A stretch of 64,000 nt of DNA from Gracilimonas sp040117685 (GCF_040117685.2 NZ_JBEDYP020000007.1:1-64000); one strand, 5' to 3'; positions 33,990 to 43,211 are shown, numbered from the stretch's first letter. Notes: a model not told the origin generated them from the letters alone. Translations and numbers: made by a program.

Positions 33990-35273
33990 TTATAGTGAAT
34001 CTATCACTTTTTGAGTGTTCGTTGTTTTATCTGCGATTAGTTTATTTACCACAAAGATTAAACCTATGAGTATGAAAAGAATACTGTTTACAAGCATTCC
34101 TCCCAAGAAATTGTAAAATACAAGATAAGAAACAAAGGTAGCAAATAGTGCAATAGAAATGACATGCATATCTGACTCGCTATCAGATTCTCGGATTGAT
34201 TGAATCGCCGTTCTAAATATTTTGGCTAATAATGCTATGAATATGACGAACCCAATCAGCCCTAACTCAGCGAAAACGGCATAGTATTCATTGTGAGGCT
34301 CAAATATTCCCTGGGTTGTTTCCGGAGGGTGATAGGACTTGAATTCAGTTGAAAAACCCCGAAAGCCCACGCCTAACAAGTAGCTGTCAAAGATCATATA
34401 AATAGCTGTCACTGCCAGTAAAATCCTGAATTTTGAAGAATCATCAGAAGAACCTGCAAAAATATCAACCAATCGCTCTAAGAATGAAAAAGTGAGCTGC
34501 TGAACAGCTCCGCTTATTGAGAATGCAATCATAAATGCTATTCCCATATATATTACCAACCGGAAATCTTTGGTAAAGTACATCACACATACTGCTCCAA
34601 AGAAAATCGAAACCCAGGAACTTCGGGAATAGGTTAATAAAACTGATCCTACTATTACACCTATACATACAAAAATAAGCATTCTTATTTTGAATGTATC
34701 CGACTTACAAAACAGGGTAATAAGGAGCATTAGAGGAAGGAAGTAATTGCTTGCAAAAATATTAGGGTCCAGCTCTCCGCCGGAAGACCTAACCAATTTC
34801 CCTCCCTGACTGGCAAAATTAAAAGCCGCTATTTGAGGGTTTATATAAATGGCCAGCAAATTATATGTGGCAATCGCCAGTGCAGTCACTACAGCTATTA
34901 TGCAAACCCACTTTAACTGTGATGGTGTGTCAATGGTGTTAAACACCACATAAGTCATAATAAGAAGGGCAATAAAACGAAATGCAATTAAAAGAGCTTC
35001 TTCCCTGTCCGGTGTATACGTGATGGAGAGAAAAATAAGACACAAAAAAAGAAGGTAGTAGCTTTCAAGACCATAGATATGAATTTCTACTTCTCCATCT
35101 ATAACTTTTTTAGCTACCAGCAGCATAAAAGAACAGATAAATGCCAGCTGAAAAACAGTAATCGGTAGAGGAGATCCTTCTTCTCCGGCAAAAATCACTC
35201 CGGTCAGTAAAGCTCCAACTAAAAGAGGGGCTACAAGAACTACCCCGTTAAATAACCGATCAATGGTCAGCAT
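33990..35273 (-). CDS. O-antigen ligase/polymerase family protein (Wzy-like)
   Basis: A 427-residue protein with about 12 membrane helices and a large loop region containing LLTYSRSSWVSIFFGAVC and GFRGFSTEFKSYHPPE, plus a following FEPHNEYYAVFAELG; the Arg/Ser and His-Asn-Glu motifs match the Wzy_C/O-antigen-ligase fold. Probably polymerises the EPS repeat unit. Its start overlaps the Wzz stop by 14 bases. Confidence 0.85.
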   Translation of the reverse strand: MLTIDRLFNGVVLVAPLLVGALLTGVIFAGEEGSPLPITVFQLAFICSFMLLVAKKVIDGEVEIHIYGLESYYLLFLCLIFLSITYTPDREEALLIAFRFIALLIMTYVVFNTIDTPSQLKWVCIIAVVTALAIATYNLLAIYINPQIAAFNFASQGGKLVRSSGGELDPNIFASNYFLPLMLLITLFCKSDTFKIRMLIFVCIGVIVGSVLLTYSRSSWVSIFFGAVCVMYFTKDFRLVIYMGIAFMIAFSISGAVQQLTFSFLERLVDIFAGSSDDSSKFRILLAVTAIYMIFDSYLLGVGFRGFSTEFKSYHPPETTQGIFEPHNEYYAVFAELGLIGFVIFIALLAKIFRTAIQSIRESDSESDMHVISIALFATFVSYLVFYNFLGGMLVNSILFILIGLIFVVNKLIADKTTNTQKVIDSL

Positions 35274-36468
35274 TTCTAAAACTTAAAGCCGAAGTAAATT
35301 TTTGATACCGCTCATAATCTCCGGGATTCTCTTCTTTCCATTTATCAAAAAATACTTTCAGAAAGGCAATAATACATCCAAACAGAAAAGCCGCGATCAT
35401 AATATAGGCTCGTTTCGGGCTGTGTTTATACGTTGGTAAAACGGCTTTATCAATTACCATCAGCCCGGATGTGGCTTCTTCGTAACTGAGCTTTTGTTGC
35501 TCATACTGAGGATAAAGCACCTTATAAATTTCTTCCTGAACCATCACTTCCCGATATCTCCTCAGATATTCCACAAACAAGGCAGGCATTTCTTCTACCG
35601 GTTGAAAAATATCAAACTGCCCGTCTGTGGTTTCCAGTCCTTCACCGGAGCCTTTGATCAGATTATTATAGCGTCGTTCAAGTGCTCTTTTTTGGGTTCT
35701 TAAATCGGTAAGCTTTGAACTGTTTTCACCCAGAACATCCTGCAGGTAGTTAATTTGAATTTCCAGCTTCACCAGCTCCGTTCGTACTTCTGCAATGGCT
35801 CCAATCTGAGCGGCAGCTTGTTCTTCCACTTCCAGAATACCATACCGGCTTTGGAAAGCAACCAGACTATCTTCGGCTTCCTCCATATCGGCAAGATTTT
35901 GCTCGAGCCGGTTTTTGATCAGCAGATACCCGTCTTCTACATTCTTTTTATTGAGCCGTTGCACCGTGGAATCTACCACTTGGTAGTACCTATTAACCAG
36001 ATTATAAACGCGCTCCGGATCATCTCCGAGGTGAGCTAATTTCAAGGCAATGATTGAATTAAAACCAATCCCTCCCTCACGGATATCTTCTATTTCAATG
36101 CTGTTATCAAACATTTTTCGCTGTGCTTCAGGAATATCATTTCCATAAACTTCCCCGAGATTAAATTCCTCGATCAGCAGATCCTGAATTTCCGTACTTC
36201 TCAGTAAAACCAGCACTTGTTCTGCAGAGATACTACTTCCACCCATCTGAATATCTGCCAGTCCGCTAAGAAGCCCACCTCCCGACAGGTTAATCGAATT
36301 CCCATCGGTAACTACAAACGAAACCTCAGAGCGGTAAGTCTTAGGCCAGGCAAAAGCTAAAATGGTTCCTATAACGGTAGCCGTTAGCACGATTATAGCT
36401 ATCGTCTTCTTTCTTAAAGCCAGCGTTGTGGCTACATCTAAAATATCTACTTTTCTGTTTTCGCTCAT
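35260..36468 (-). CDS. Wzz/GNVR chain-length determinant protein
   Basis: A 402-residue protein with a Wzz domain: N-terminal cytoplasmic stretch and TM helix (about 20-40), periplasmic coiled-coil region (about 170-330), and C-terminal TM (about 352-370). The Pro-containing SPKRAYIMIAAFLFG motif before the last helix is typical. No tyrosine-kinase domain is attached and no BY-kinase or phosphatase gene was seen. It should regulate chain length or bridge to the Wza-like protein. Confidence 0.88.
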   Translation of the reverse strand: MSENRKVDILDVATTLALRKKTIAIIVLTATVIGTILAFAWPKTYRSEVSFVVTDGNSINLSGGGLLSGLADIQMGGSSISAEQVLVLLRSTEIQDLLIEEFNLGEVYGNDIPEAQRKMFDNSIEIEDIREGGIGFNSIIALKLAHLGDDPERVYNLVNRYYQVVDSTVQRLNKKNVEDGYLLIKNRLEQNLADMEEAEDSLVAFQSRYGILEVEEQAAAQIGAIAEVRTELVKLEIQINYLQDVLGENSSKLTDLRTQKRALERRYNNLIKGSGEGLETTDGQFDIFQPVEEMPALFVEYLRRYREVMVQEEIYKVLYPQYEQQKLSYEEATSGLMVIDKAVLPTYKHSPKRAYIMIAAFLFGCIIAFLKVFFDKWKEENPGDYERYQKFTSALSFRNADH

Positions 36469-36475
36469 GGTTTAA

Positions 36476-37426
36476 TTAAACTCGGTTCCCACCACTTAAT
36501 AAATATAAAATTGCCATCCGCACTGCCACCCCGTTGGTTACCTGGTCTAATATAACCGCGCGGTCACTATCGGCCACTTCACTTTCCATTTCTACGCCAC
36601 GATTTATAGGGCCGGGGTGCATAATTTTAAACTCGGGATATTTTTCCAGATGAGAAAGTTTTATTCCAAACCGCTCATGGTACTCTCTTGTTGAGGGAAA
36701 AAACTCCGTCCCCGATTCCTGCCTTTCCAGCTGTATGCGCAAGGCCATGGCTATATCACACCAGGCCAGCGTTTCTTCCAGATTGTAGGAAACCTCAACT
36801 CCCATATCCTTCACAAAAACAGGCATCAGTGTTTTTGGTCCACATAAAACCACTTCGGCTCCCAGTTTTTTCAGCCCGATAATATTCGACCTCACCACCC
36901 TGCTGTGGGCAATATCCCCGATTATTGCAATTTTCTTGCCTGTCAGATCGGGGTGAATGGTTTGCATGGTGAACATATCCAGCAAGGCCTGCGTGGGGTG
37001 TTCGTGAGCTCCGTCTCCGGCATTCAGGATAGCTGCATCCACACATTTGGTAAGGAAATGGGGCACCCCCGGACTCTCATGCCGCACCACCACCATATCA
37101 ATCTTCATAGAACTAATGTTACGGATGGTATCTTTTAGCGACTCTCCCTTTTTGGTACTGGACGAGCTTGTAGAGAAGTTCACTACATCTGCGCCCATAC
37201 GTTTCTGAGCAAGCTCAAAAGAAAGACGTGTGCGTGTACTGTTTTCGTAAAAGAGGTTTACAATGGTCTTGTCCCGAAGGGTTGGGACTTTAGGCACCGG
37301 ACGATCTAAAATTTCTCTGAAGTACTTGGCCTGCTCCAATACGTAGAGGATATCATCAGCCGAGTAATCCGTTAGTCCCAGCAGGTGCTTTTGTTTGAAG
37401 GGATATTCTCCGGACGGTTTATCCAT
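36476..37426 (-). CDS. pyrB: aspartate carbamoyltransferase catalytic chain
   Basis: A 316-residue ATCase catalytic subunit for the second step of de novo pyrimidine synthesis. Carbamoyl-phosphate site STRTRLSFE, the Ser/Lys loop FSTSSSSTKKGESLKDT, HPTQALLDMF and HPGPINRGVE are all present. It overlaps pyrR by 8 bases, forming a pyrR-pyrB pair, and the EPS genes follow only 8 bases after its stop. No pyrI or pyrC adjacent. Confidence 0.97.
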   Translation of the reverse strand: MDKPSGEYPFKQKHLLGLTDYSADDILYVLEQAKYFREILDRPVPKVPTLRDKTIVNLFYENSTRTRLSFELAQKRMGADVVNFSTSSSSTKKGESLKDTIRNISSMKIDMVVVRHESPGVPHFLTKCVDAAILNAGDGAHEHPTQALLDMFTMQTIHPDLTGKKIAIIGDIAHSRVVRSNIIGLKKLGAEVVLCGPKTLMPVFVKDMGVEVSYNLEETLAWCDIAMALRIQLERQESGTEFFPSTREYHERFGIKLSHLEKYPEFKIMHPGPINRGVEMESEVADSDRAVILDQVTNGVAVRMAILYLLSGGNRV

Positions 37427-37970
37427 TCTCCGCTACCTCCACTTCTACTACATACACGGCATCCTCGCCGTCTAACTCATTCACTTTTACCCGTACTTCT
37501 TCATTTTCATAGGTGGGCACATACATCCCCATATAGTCTGCGGCTACCGGCAGCTCCCGATGCCCTCGATCAATCATACAACAAAACTTAATGCTTCTCG
37601 GTCGGCCATAGGCCATAAGTGCATCCATTGCTGAGCGTACCGTGCGACCGGTGTACAGCACATCATCAACCAACACAATATCACGGTCGTATAAATCGAA
37701 GGGAATCTCAGTAACTTTAACTTCGGGCATTTTCAGTTTGGAGCGATAATCATCCCGATAAAAGGTTACATCCAGCACCCCGAAATCGATGGATGTATTG
37801 AAGGATTTCCTGATTTCTTCCACGATGCGTTTCCCCATGTGAACACCGCGCGTCTGCATTCCTACGATGGCAAGGCGGCCAACATCATCATAGCCTTCCA
37901 AAAATTGATGGGCAAACCGCAGGTAAATGCGATCCAGATCTTCGGCCGTCATGATTTGTGCTTTCTTCAA
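37419..37970 (-). CDS. pyrR: bifunctional pyrimidine regulator PyrR / uracil phosphoribosyltransferase
   Basis: A 183-residue PRTase-fold protein with the PRPP loop DIVLVDDVLYTGRTVRSAMD. The opening KKAQIMTAEDLDRIYLR matches PyrR N-termini, supporting the TTG start at 37970 (ATG at 37952 is the alternative). PyrR binds pyr mRNA in Gram-positive bacteria; here no PyrR binding loop or attenuator was recognised in the 5' leader, so only its enzyme role is secure. An 18-nt palindrome lies 23 bases upstream. Confidence 0.95.
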   Translation of the reverse strand: MKKAQIMTAEDLDRIYLRFAHQFLEGYDDVGRLAIVGMQTRGVHMGKRIVEEIRKSFNTSIDFGVLDVTFYRDDYRSKLKMPEVKVTEIPFDLYDRDIVLVDDVLYTGRTVRSAMDALMAYGRPRSIKFCCMIDRGHRELPVAADYMGMYVPTYENEEVRVKVNELDGEDAVYVVEVEVAENG

Positions 37971-37992
37971 GCGGGGATACCTTCTTTTTTTG

Positions 37993-38010
37993 AACGCTAA
38001 AGTTAGCGTT
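37993..38010. promoter_or_regulatory. palindrome upstream of pyrR
   Basis: AACGCTAA and TTAGCGTT form perfect 8-nt arms around AG, 23 bases upstream of the pyrR start. It looks like an operator or short RNA hairpin; on the coding strand it is followed by an A-rich, not a T-rich, stretch, so it is not a terminator for pyrR. Confidence 0.4.
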
Positions 38011-38236
38011 TGTATGCTGTAAATGCCAAAGGAAAGTAACAGAAAGCTCAGTCTTAAATATCAGCCATGAAATGCTTTCTGTCCAATTGCGCGTTATAAT
38101 TCCTCTATTTTGACACAAATGGTAATGTAAAAGGATATCTAATAAAACCGACTGGCTAAAGTTACCTTTCTTTTAGCTCCTAATCTCGGTATTATTGGCA
38201 CCCGAAAAATCGCTTTTAATACTTAAAAATGTATCC

Positions 38237-39442
38237 ATGAAAATACACGAGTATCAGGCCAAAGAAATTCTTGAAAAATACAACGTCGCAGTTCCGGCCG
38301 GAATTGCAACAACTACCGTAGAAGAAACGGTTGAGGCTGCCAAAAAACTGAAAGAAGACGGAGCCTCCCTTTTTGTTGTGAAGGCTCAGATTCATGCCGG
38401 CGGACGAGGTAAAGGCCGAACTAAAAAGAATAACGCCAAAGGAGTTATCCTCTGCAAAACCATCGATGAGGTAAAAGAAGCAGCCGAATCTTTGCTCGGA
38501 GATGTGCTCGTGACGATCCAAACCGGGGAAGAAGGCCAGCTGGTGCAGCGCCTGTACGTAACCGATGGTGTTGACATCAAATCCGAGTTCTACCTGGGTA
38601 TTTTGATGGATCGTGCGGTCAGCAAAAACGTGATCATGGCCTCTACTGAAGGTGGCGTTGAGATTGAAAAGGTTGCAGAAGAAACACCTGAGAAAATCGT
38701 TAAGGAATGGGTTGAGCCGGGGATGGATCTCCAGCCAAACCAGGCACGACGTATTGCTTTTGCATTAGGACTTGAAGGAGACGCACTCAAGAAGGGCATC
38801 AAATTTGTGCAAGCTCTGTACAAGGCTTATGAAGAGACTGATGCCAACATGTTCGAGATTAATCCGCTGATTGTCACTCCGGATAATGACGTTTACGCGC
38901 TGGATGCCAAAGTAACTTTTGATGACAATGCGCTTTATCGTCACAAAGATCTGGCTGAGCTCAAAGATGAGTCGGAAGAAAACCCACTGGAACTGGAAGC
39001 TCAAAAGTACAACCTCAACTACATCAAGCTGGATGGAAATGTTGGGTGTATGGTAAATGGTGCCGGACTTGCGATGGCAACCATGGATATCATCAAGCTT
39101 TCCGGTGGTGAACCTGCTAACTTCCTCGATGTAGGTGGTGGAGCTAATGTTGAGACCGTGAAAAACGGTTTCCGTATCATCCTTGAAGATCAAAACGTAA
39201 AGGCCATTCTGATCAATATTTTTGGTGGAATTGTTCGTTGCGATCGTGTTGCAAACGGTGTAATTGAAGCTGTAAAAGACCCTGAGATTGCTGAGAAAGT
39301 AAAAGATGTGCCTATTATCGTACGTCTTCAGGGAACCAATGCTAAAGAAGCCAAAGAGATCATTGATAACAGCGACCTCAATGTAATTTCTGCCGTATTG
39401 CTTAAAGAAGCCGCCGAAGAAGTTTCCAAAGTGCTGGCTTAA
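38237..39442 (+). CDS. sucC: succinate-CoA ligase (ADP-forming) beta subunit
   Basis: A 401-residue ATP-grasp enzyme of the TCA cycle. Start ATG at 38237 gives MKIHEYQAKEILEKY, the canonical SucC N-terminus; the upstream opening at a TTG (38195) is not used. The ATP-grasp domain contains VKAQIHAGGRGKGR and the ligase half contains FLDVGGGANVE and INIFGGIVRCDRVA. The alpha subunit gene sucD is not in the window, so the pair is not co-transcribed here. A strong terminator follows. Confidence 0.97.
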   Translation: MKIHEYQAKEILEKYNVAVPAGIATTTVEETVEAAKKLKEDGASLFVVKAQIHAGGRGKGRTKKNNAKGVILCKTIDEVKEAAESLLGDVLVTIQTGEEGQLVQRLYVTDGVDIKSEFYLGILMDRAVSKNVIMASTEGGVEIEKVAEETPEKIVKEWVEPGMDLQPNQARRIAFALGLEGDALKKGIKFVQALYKAYEETDANMFEINPLIVTPDNDVYALDAKVTFDDNALYRHKDLAELKDESEENPLELEAQKYNLNYIKLDGNVGCMVNGAGLAMATMDIIKLSGGEPANFLDVGGGANVETVKNGFRIILEDQNVKAILINIFGGIVRCDRVANGVIEAVKDPEIAEKVKDVPIIVRLQGTNAKEAKEIIDNSDLNVISAVLLKEAAEEVSKVLA

Positions 39443-39465
39443 GCAGATAAGAATTAAACAATTCT

Positions 39466-39498
39466 AAGCCTGATCTGTAAAAAGATCAGGCTTTTTTT
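39466..39498 (+). terminator. intrinsic terminator of sucC
   Basis: AGCCTGATCT and AGATCAGGCT form a 10-bp perfect stem with a 4-6 base loop, followed by a run of seven T. Confidence 0.95.
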
Positions 39499-39535
39499 AT
39501 TTATAATTGGTTAATTGTCATCTTACACAACGCTT

Positions 39536-39907
39536 ATGAAACCATTTGATATAGAAATAACCTCCATCTCAAAGGGGCCTGAAGAGCTTACCTATCAGCT
39601 TCCGATCAATGCGACCGTTCAGAAGCAAATTCCCGCCAAAAACCGCTCTGATTATTTTATAGCTGAATTGGAGAACAGCGTGTTTTGGGTGGATAAGAAG
39701 AAAGGCATCAACACCGAGATCAATCATATCGTAATCTGCACCAAGAAAAAGAGTCAGTTTGTGGAAAAGGATATGAAAGACGTAATCATTGCCATTGCCT
39801 ACGTTCTGGACGAATCGGTGAACACAGACAAGGTCTTAGATCTTAAAAAGATTAAGTATGTAGCGGACGGAACGGCTTCTGCCACCAAAAAGTGGGGACT
39901 CTTCTGA
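39536..39907 (+). CDS. hypothetical small soluble protein
   Basis: A 123-residue protein of unknown function. It appears cytoplasmic, alpha/beta with a strand-rich first half (FDIEITSISKGPEELTYQLP) and a helical second half. ATG at 39536 is chosen over the TTG at 39515 because the added residues are outside the conserved-looking part. It converges on bshA, whose stop is 5 bases away. Confidence 0.6.
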   Translation: MKPFDIEITSISKGPEELTYQLPINATVQKQIPAKNRSDYFIAELENSVFWVDKKKGINTEINHIVICTKKKSQFVEKDMKDVIIAIAYVLDESVNTDKVLDLKKIKYVADGTASATKKWGLF

Positions 39908-39911
39908 TTAA

Positions 39912-41054
39912 TTAAACGCTATGCAATAGTTTTGCGCTAACGTCCTCGTAGAACCTCTCGTATTCTTCAACCACTACATCCTGATTGTATCTTTCTGCCT
40001 GCTTTCTGGCATTGGCTGCCATTTTACTATGAAGTTTAGGATCGGAAAGAATTTTAACTCCGTATTCGGCCATGCAATCTACATCATCCAGATCGCACAG
40101 ATATCCGGTTTCTCCATGAACATTCACTTCCGGCAGGCCGCCAATATTGGAACTGATTACAGGTACACTGCAACTCATGGCTTCCAGGGCGGCCAAACCA
40201 AAAGTTTCTGAACCTGAAGGAATCAGGAACAGATCGGCGATCGAAAGCACATCTTCCACTTGCTCCAACTTCCCGAGGAAGCGAACATGCTCACAAATTC
40301 CCAGGTCACGACATTGTTGCTCAGCTTTCTGGCGATCAGGCCCATCTCCAACCAGCAGCAACTTGGATTCAATACCCGATTCTAAAATCTTAGCAAAAAC
40401 GGTGATTACTTCCGGCACCCGTTTCACTTTCCTAAAGTTAGACACATGGACAATTACCTTTTCATCGTTCGGGCATATGGCTTTCTTAAAATGACTTTTA
40501 TTGGACTTTTTAAAGCGATCCAGGTCAATAAAGTTGGGAATTACCTTGATATCCTGCTTGATGCTGAACCGATCGTACGTTTCCTGCTTCAGAAACTCCG
40601 AAACGGCCGTCACGCCATCACTTTTATCTATCGAGAATTCTACCACGTGCTTATAACTCGGGTCACTCCCAACCAGTGTGATATCTGTTCCATGAAGTGT
40701 GGTGACCACAGGAACATGACGGGCTTTTTCTGCCATAATTTGCTTGGCTAAATACGCGCTGGTTGCGTGAGGTAAGGCATAATGAACATGCAATAAATCC
40801 AGATCCTGGTACTCAATAAGATTTACCATTTGCGTAGCCAGGGCAAGATCATAGGGTGGATATTCAAACAATGGATAGGAATTGATAGACACCTCGTGGT
40901 AGGTAATACCGGTTTCGAGCGTATCGAGCCGGGCCGGTTTTGCATAACTCATCATGTGAATATTATGACCTTTTTTAGCCAGTGTTTTCGCCAACTCAGT
41001 AGCAACAACACCACTTCCGCCAAAAGTAGGGTAACAGACAATTCCTATATTCAT
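39912..41054 (-). CDS. bshA: N-acetyl-alpha-D-glucosaminyl L-malate synthase (bacillithiol pathway)
   Basis: A 380-residue GT4 glycosyltransferase. The N-terminus MNIGIVCYPTFGGSGVVATE, the substrate segment HVHYALPHATSAYLAKQI, then a C-terminal GT4 signature SGSETFGLAALEAMSCSVPV and ISSNIGGLPEV, match BshA, which joins UDP-GlcNAc to L-malate as the first step of bacillithiol synthesis. BshB and BshC genes are not in the window. Bacillithiol production is common in Bacteroidota. Confidence 0.94.
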   Translation of the reverse strand: MNIGIVCYPTFGGSGVVATELAKTLAKKGHNIHMMSYAKPARLDTLETGITYHEVSINSYPLFEYPPYDLALATQMVNLIEYQDLDLLHVHYALPHATSAYLAKQIMAEKARHVPVVTTLHGTDITLVGSDPSYKHVVEFSIDKSDGVTAVSEFLKQETYDRFSIKQDIKVIPNFIDLDRFKKSNKSHFKKAICPNDEKVIVHVSNFRKVKRVPEVITVFAKILESGIESKLLLVGDGPDRQKAEQQCRDLGICEHVRFLGKLEQVEDVLSIADLFLIPSGSETFGLAALEAMSCSVPVISSNIGGLPEVNVHGETGYLCDLDDVDCMAEYGVKILSDPKLHSKMAANARKQAERYNQDVVVEEYERFYEDVSAKLLHSV

Positions 41055-41271
41055 TCCAATAATTAAGGTTATCGGGTTAGATGTATTGAACTCAAAAATA
41101 CATAAACTATTGCAGTGATTAGCAGCTCAACACAAGGTTTAACAGTTTGGTTTCAAACAAATTGATTTCCTTATCGCCCAAAAGAAAAAACTATGCGAGC
41201 ATTTCTTATACAAGCGTTCATTTTTGTATATTTATGAATTGTAACAGCATAAAAAACCGCACATAACTCCA

Positions 41272-42027
41272 ATGGCAGGACATTCGAAATGGGCGAACAT
41301 TCGCCACAAGAAAGCTAAAGAAGACGCTAAGCGCTCTAAGATTTTTACCAAACACATCAAGGAAATTACTGTAGCAGCCCGCGAAGGCGGCGGTGATGTG
41401 GATGGAAACCCCCGCTTGTCTCTTGCCATCGAAAATGCCAAAGCGGATAACGTCCCTAAAGACAATATTGAAAGAGCCATTAAACGTGGCACCGGTGAGG
41501 ATACCGGCGGAGCAAGCTATGAAGAAACCACTTTTGAAGGATACGGCCCGGGAGGCATTGCCTATTTTATCGAAGTCACTACCGACAATAATAACCGAAC
41601 TGTAAGCGACATCCGGCACATTTTTACCAAACACGGGGGTAATATGGGCACCAATGGTTCCGTTGGTTATATGTTTGAACAAAAGGGCATGATTCAGGTG
41701 TCTTCAGAAGGACTTGATGATGAGGAGTTTATGCTTGAAGCTATTGACGCTGGTGCTACCGATGTAGATACCGACGATGAAATGTTCATGGTTTACACGA
41801 CCCGTGAAGAACTTTTTGAAGTGCGAAATCGTCTTGAAGAGTCCGGTTATGAAATTGAAAATGCTTCGTTAATACGGGAAGCCGTTACCGAAACCAAGGT
41901 GGATGAAGACACAGCCGTCTCAAATTTAAAGATGATGGAAAAGTTTGAAGAGAATGACGATGTCAACAATGTATTCACCAATATGTTGATGGATGATGAA
42001 ACCGTAGCCCTTGCTGAAAACCTATAA
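41272..42027 (+). CDS. yebC: YebC/PmpR-family DNA-binding regulatory protein
   Basis: A 251-residue protein opening MAGHSKWANIRHKKAKEDAK and containing GNPRLSLAIENAKADNVPKD plus DNNNRTVSDIRHIFTKHGGN, diagnostic of YebC/TACO1. The family includes transcriptional regulators and proteins assisting translation of polyproline stretches. It precedes the Bat-like genes by 6 bases, suggesting shared transcription. Confidence 0.96.
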   Translation: MAGHSKWANIRHKKAKEDAKRSKIFTKHIKEITVAAREGGGDVDGNPRLSLAIENAKADNVPKDNIERAIKRGTGEDTGGASYEETTFEGYGPGGIAYFIEVTTDNNNRTVSDIRHIFTKHGGNMGTNGSVGYMFEQKGMIQVSSEGLDDEEFMLEAIDAGATDVDTDDEMFMVYTTREELFEVRNRLEESGYEIENASLIREAVTETKVDEDTAVSNLKMMEKFEENDDVNNVFTNMLMDDETVALAENL

Positions 42028-42033
42028 TTTAGA

Positions 42034-42678
42034 ATGACCCGCACGCTTTCATACATAGCGCTTTTATTTTTGCTGACAGCTTCGGCTGTATCGGATGGCC
42101 GGGAAGCCAACAAGGCTTATGAGAAAGGTGATTATCAACAAGCGGAACAACTTTACCTTTCTGCCATAGAACAAGACCCTGATAACGCCCGGCTGTATTT
42201 CAATCTTGGGAATGCACAGGCCAAACAAGGAAAAGTGGAAGAAGCCATTCAATCATATATGGAATACAGAAGCCTTGCGCAATCACCTGAAGATAAAGCA
42301 AAAGCAGAGTATAATATCGGTACGTTGTTGACCGAAACACAAAAATGGAAGCCGGCTGCAACGCATTTCAAAAATGCGCTGAAGCTGAATCCGGGCGATG
42401 TAGACGCAAAGCATAATTATGAACAAGCCCTTGCCAAACAACAAGAGCAGGAAGAGGAACAGGAAGGGCAGGATCAAAACCAGCAGAATCAGCCACCGCC
42501 TGAACCCAGCGAATTTGCTTTAGCCATGAAAGAACAAGCTGAAAAACTGGTAGCTCAGCGCAAGTATGCCGAGGCATATAATTTAATGCAACGCGCCCTT
42601 GATGCCGATGATACCGTACGGGCTTTTAACGATTTCATCGAACGAATTAAAAATGTATCAGACATAGACTCAAATTGA
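42034..42678 (+). CDS. TPR protein of Bat operon (BatC-like)
   Basis: A 214-residue exported protein: signal peptide then about three TPR repeats (GDYQQAEQLYLSAIEQDPDN, ARLYFNLGNAQAKQGKVEEA, AATHFKNALKLNPGDVDA) and a Gln/Glu-rich stretch. Bacteroidota bat operons carry one such TPR protein next to BatD. It is coupled to the next gene, whose start lies within 6 bases of this stop. Confidence 0.8.
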   Translation: MTRTLSYIALLFLLTASAVSDGREANKAYEKGDYQQAEQLYLSAIEQDPDNARLYFNLGNAQAKQGKVEEAIQSYMEYRSLAQSPEDKAKAEYNIGTLLTETQKWKPAATHFKNALKLNPGDVDAKHNYEQALAKQQEQEEEQEGQDQNQQNQPPPEPSEFALAMKEQAEKLVAQRKYAEAYNLMQRALDADDTVRAFNDFIERIKNVSDIDSN

Positions 42679-42680
42679 CC

Positions 42681-43211
42681 ATGAAGAAACTGATTGCTTT
42701 TATTTTTTTCCTTTTGGTTACGACCGTTGTTTTTGCACAATCGCAGAGTGCCGAACATTACTTCCATGGCGGGGCTCAGTCGTTCATTAATTCTGATTTG
42801 CAAGCCGCTATCGATCAGGTTCAAACCGGGCTTAATCAATATCCGAATAATCCAAAACTGAGTGCCCTGATGCAGAAGCTTCAGGAAGAACAGAAGAAAC
42901 AGCAACAACAGCAGAATCAGGATCAGCAGCAGCAACAGAACCAGCAAAATCAACAACAACAGGATCAAGAGCAGCAAAATCAGGAAGAGCAGCAGGAACA
43001 GGAAAATCAGGAGCAAGAGCAAAGTGAAGGAGAAGAACAGCAGGAACAAGACCCTCAGGAGATGAACCCGGAAGACCTGAACTCTCAGCAGATCAGTAAA
43101 GAAGATGCGGAGAAAATCCTGCAGGCCCTGGCCCAGAAAGAGAAAGAATTACTGAAAGAATTCAAGAAGAAAAAATCGGATGGAAGCGCCAAGCATGACA
43201 AAGATTGGTAA
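42681..43211 (+). CDS. glutamine-rich exported protein of Bat operon
   Basis: A 176-residue protein with a signal peptide (to about residue 21), one TPR-like helix pair (FINSDLQAAIDQVQTGLNQYP), then a low-complexity Gln/Asn/Glu tract (about 70-125), and a charged C-terminal helix (NPEDLNSQQISKEDAEKIL, ending in Lys-rich KKKKS). The tail resembles the region seen in Bacteroidota BatC. The ATG at 42681 replaces a TTG at 42675. The coding tract is CAG/CAA-rich and could be prone to slippage. It overlaps batD by 17 bases. Confidence 0.75.
   Translation: MKKLIAFIFFLLVTTVVFAQSQSAEHYFHGGAQSFINSDLQAAIDQVQTGLNQYPNNPKLSALMQKLQEEQKKQQQQQNQDQQQQQNQQNQQQQDQEQQNQEEQQEQENQEQEQSEGEEQQEQDPQEMNPEDLNSQQISKEDAEKILQALAQKEKELLKEFKKKKSDGSAKHDKDW

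Noticed and set aside
37971..38236. PyrR attenuator or riboswitch in the pyrR leader
   Set aside because: No anti-antiterminator/terminator pair or PyrR binding loop consensus could be drawn; only an operator-like palindrome was found.
42555..43049. Leu-rich open frame on the minus strand opposite the Gln-rich gene
   Set aside because: It is the antisense of CAG/CAA repeats (reading Leu codons) and does not resemble a real membrane protein family.
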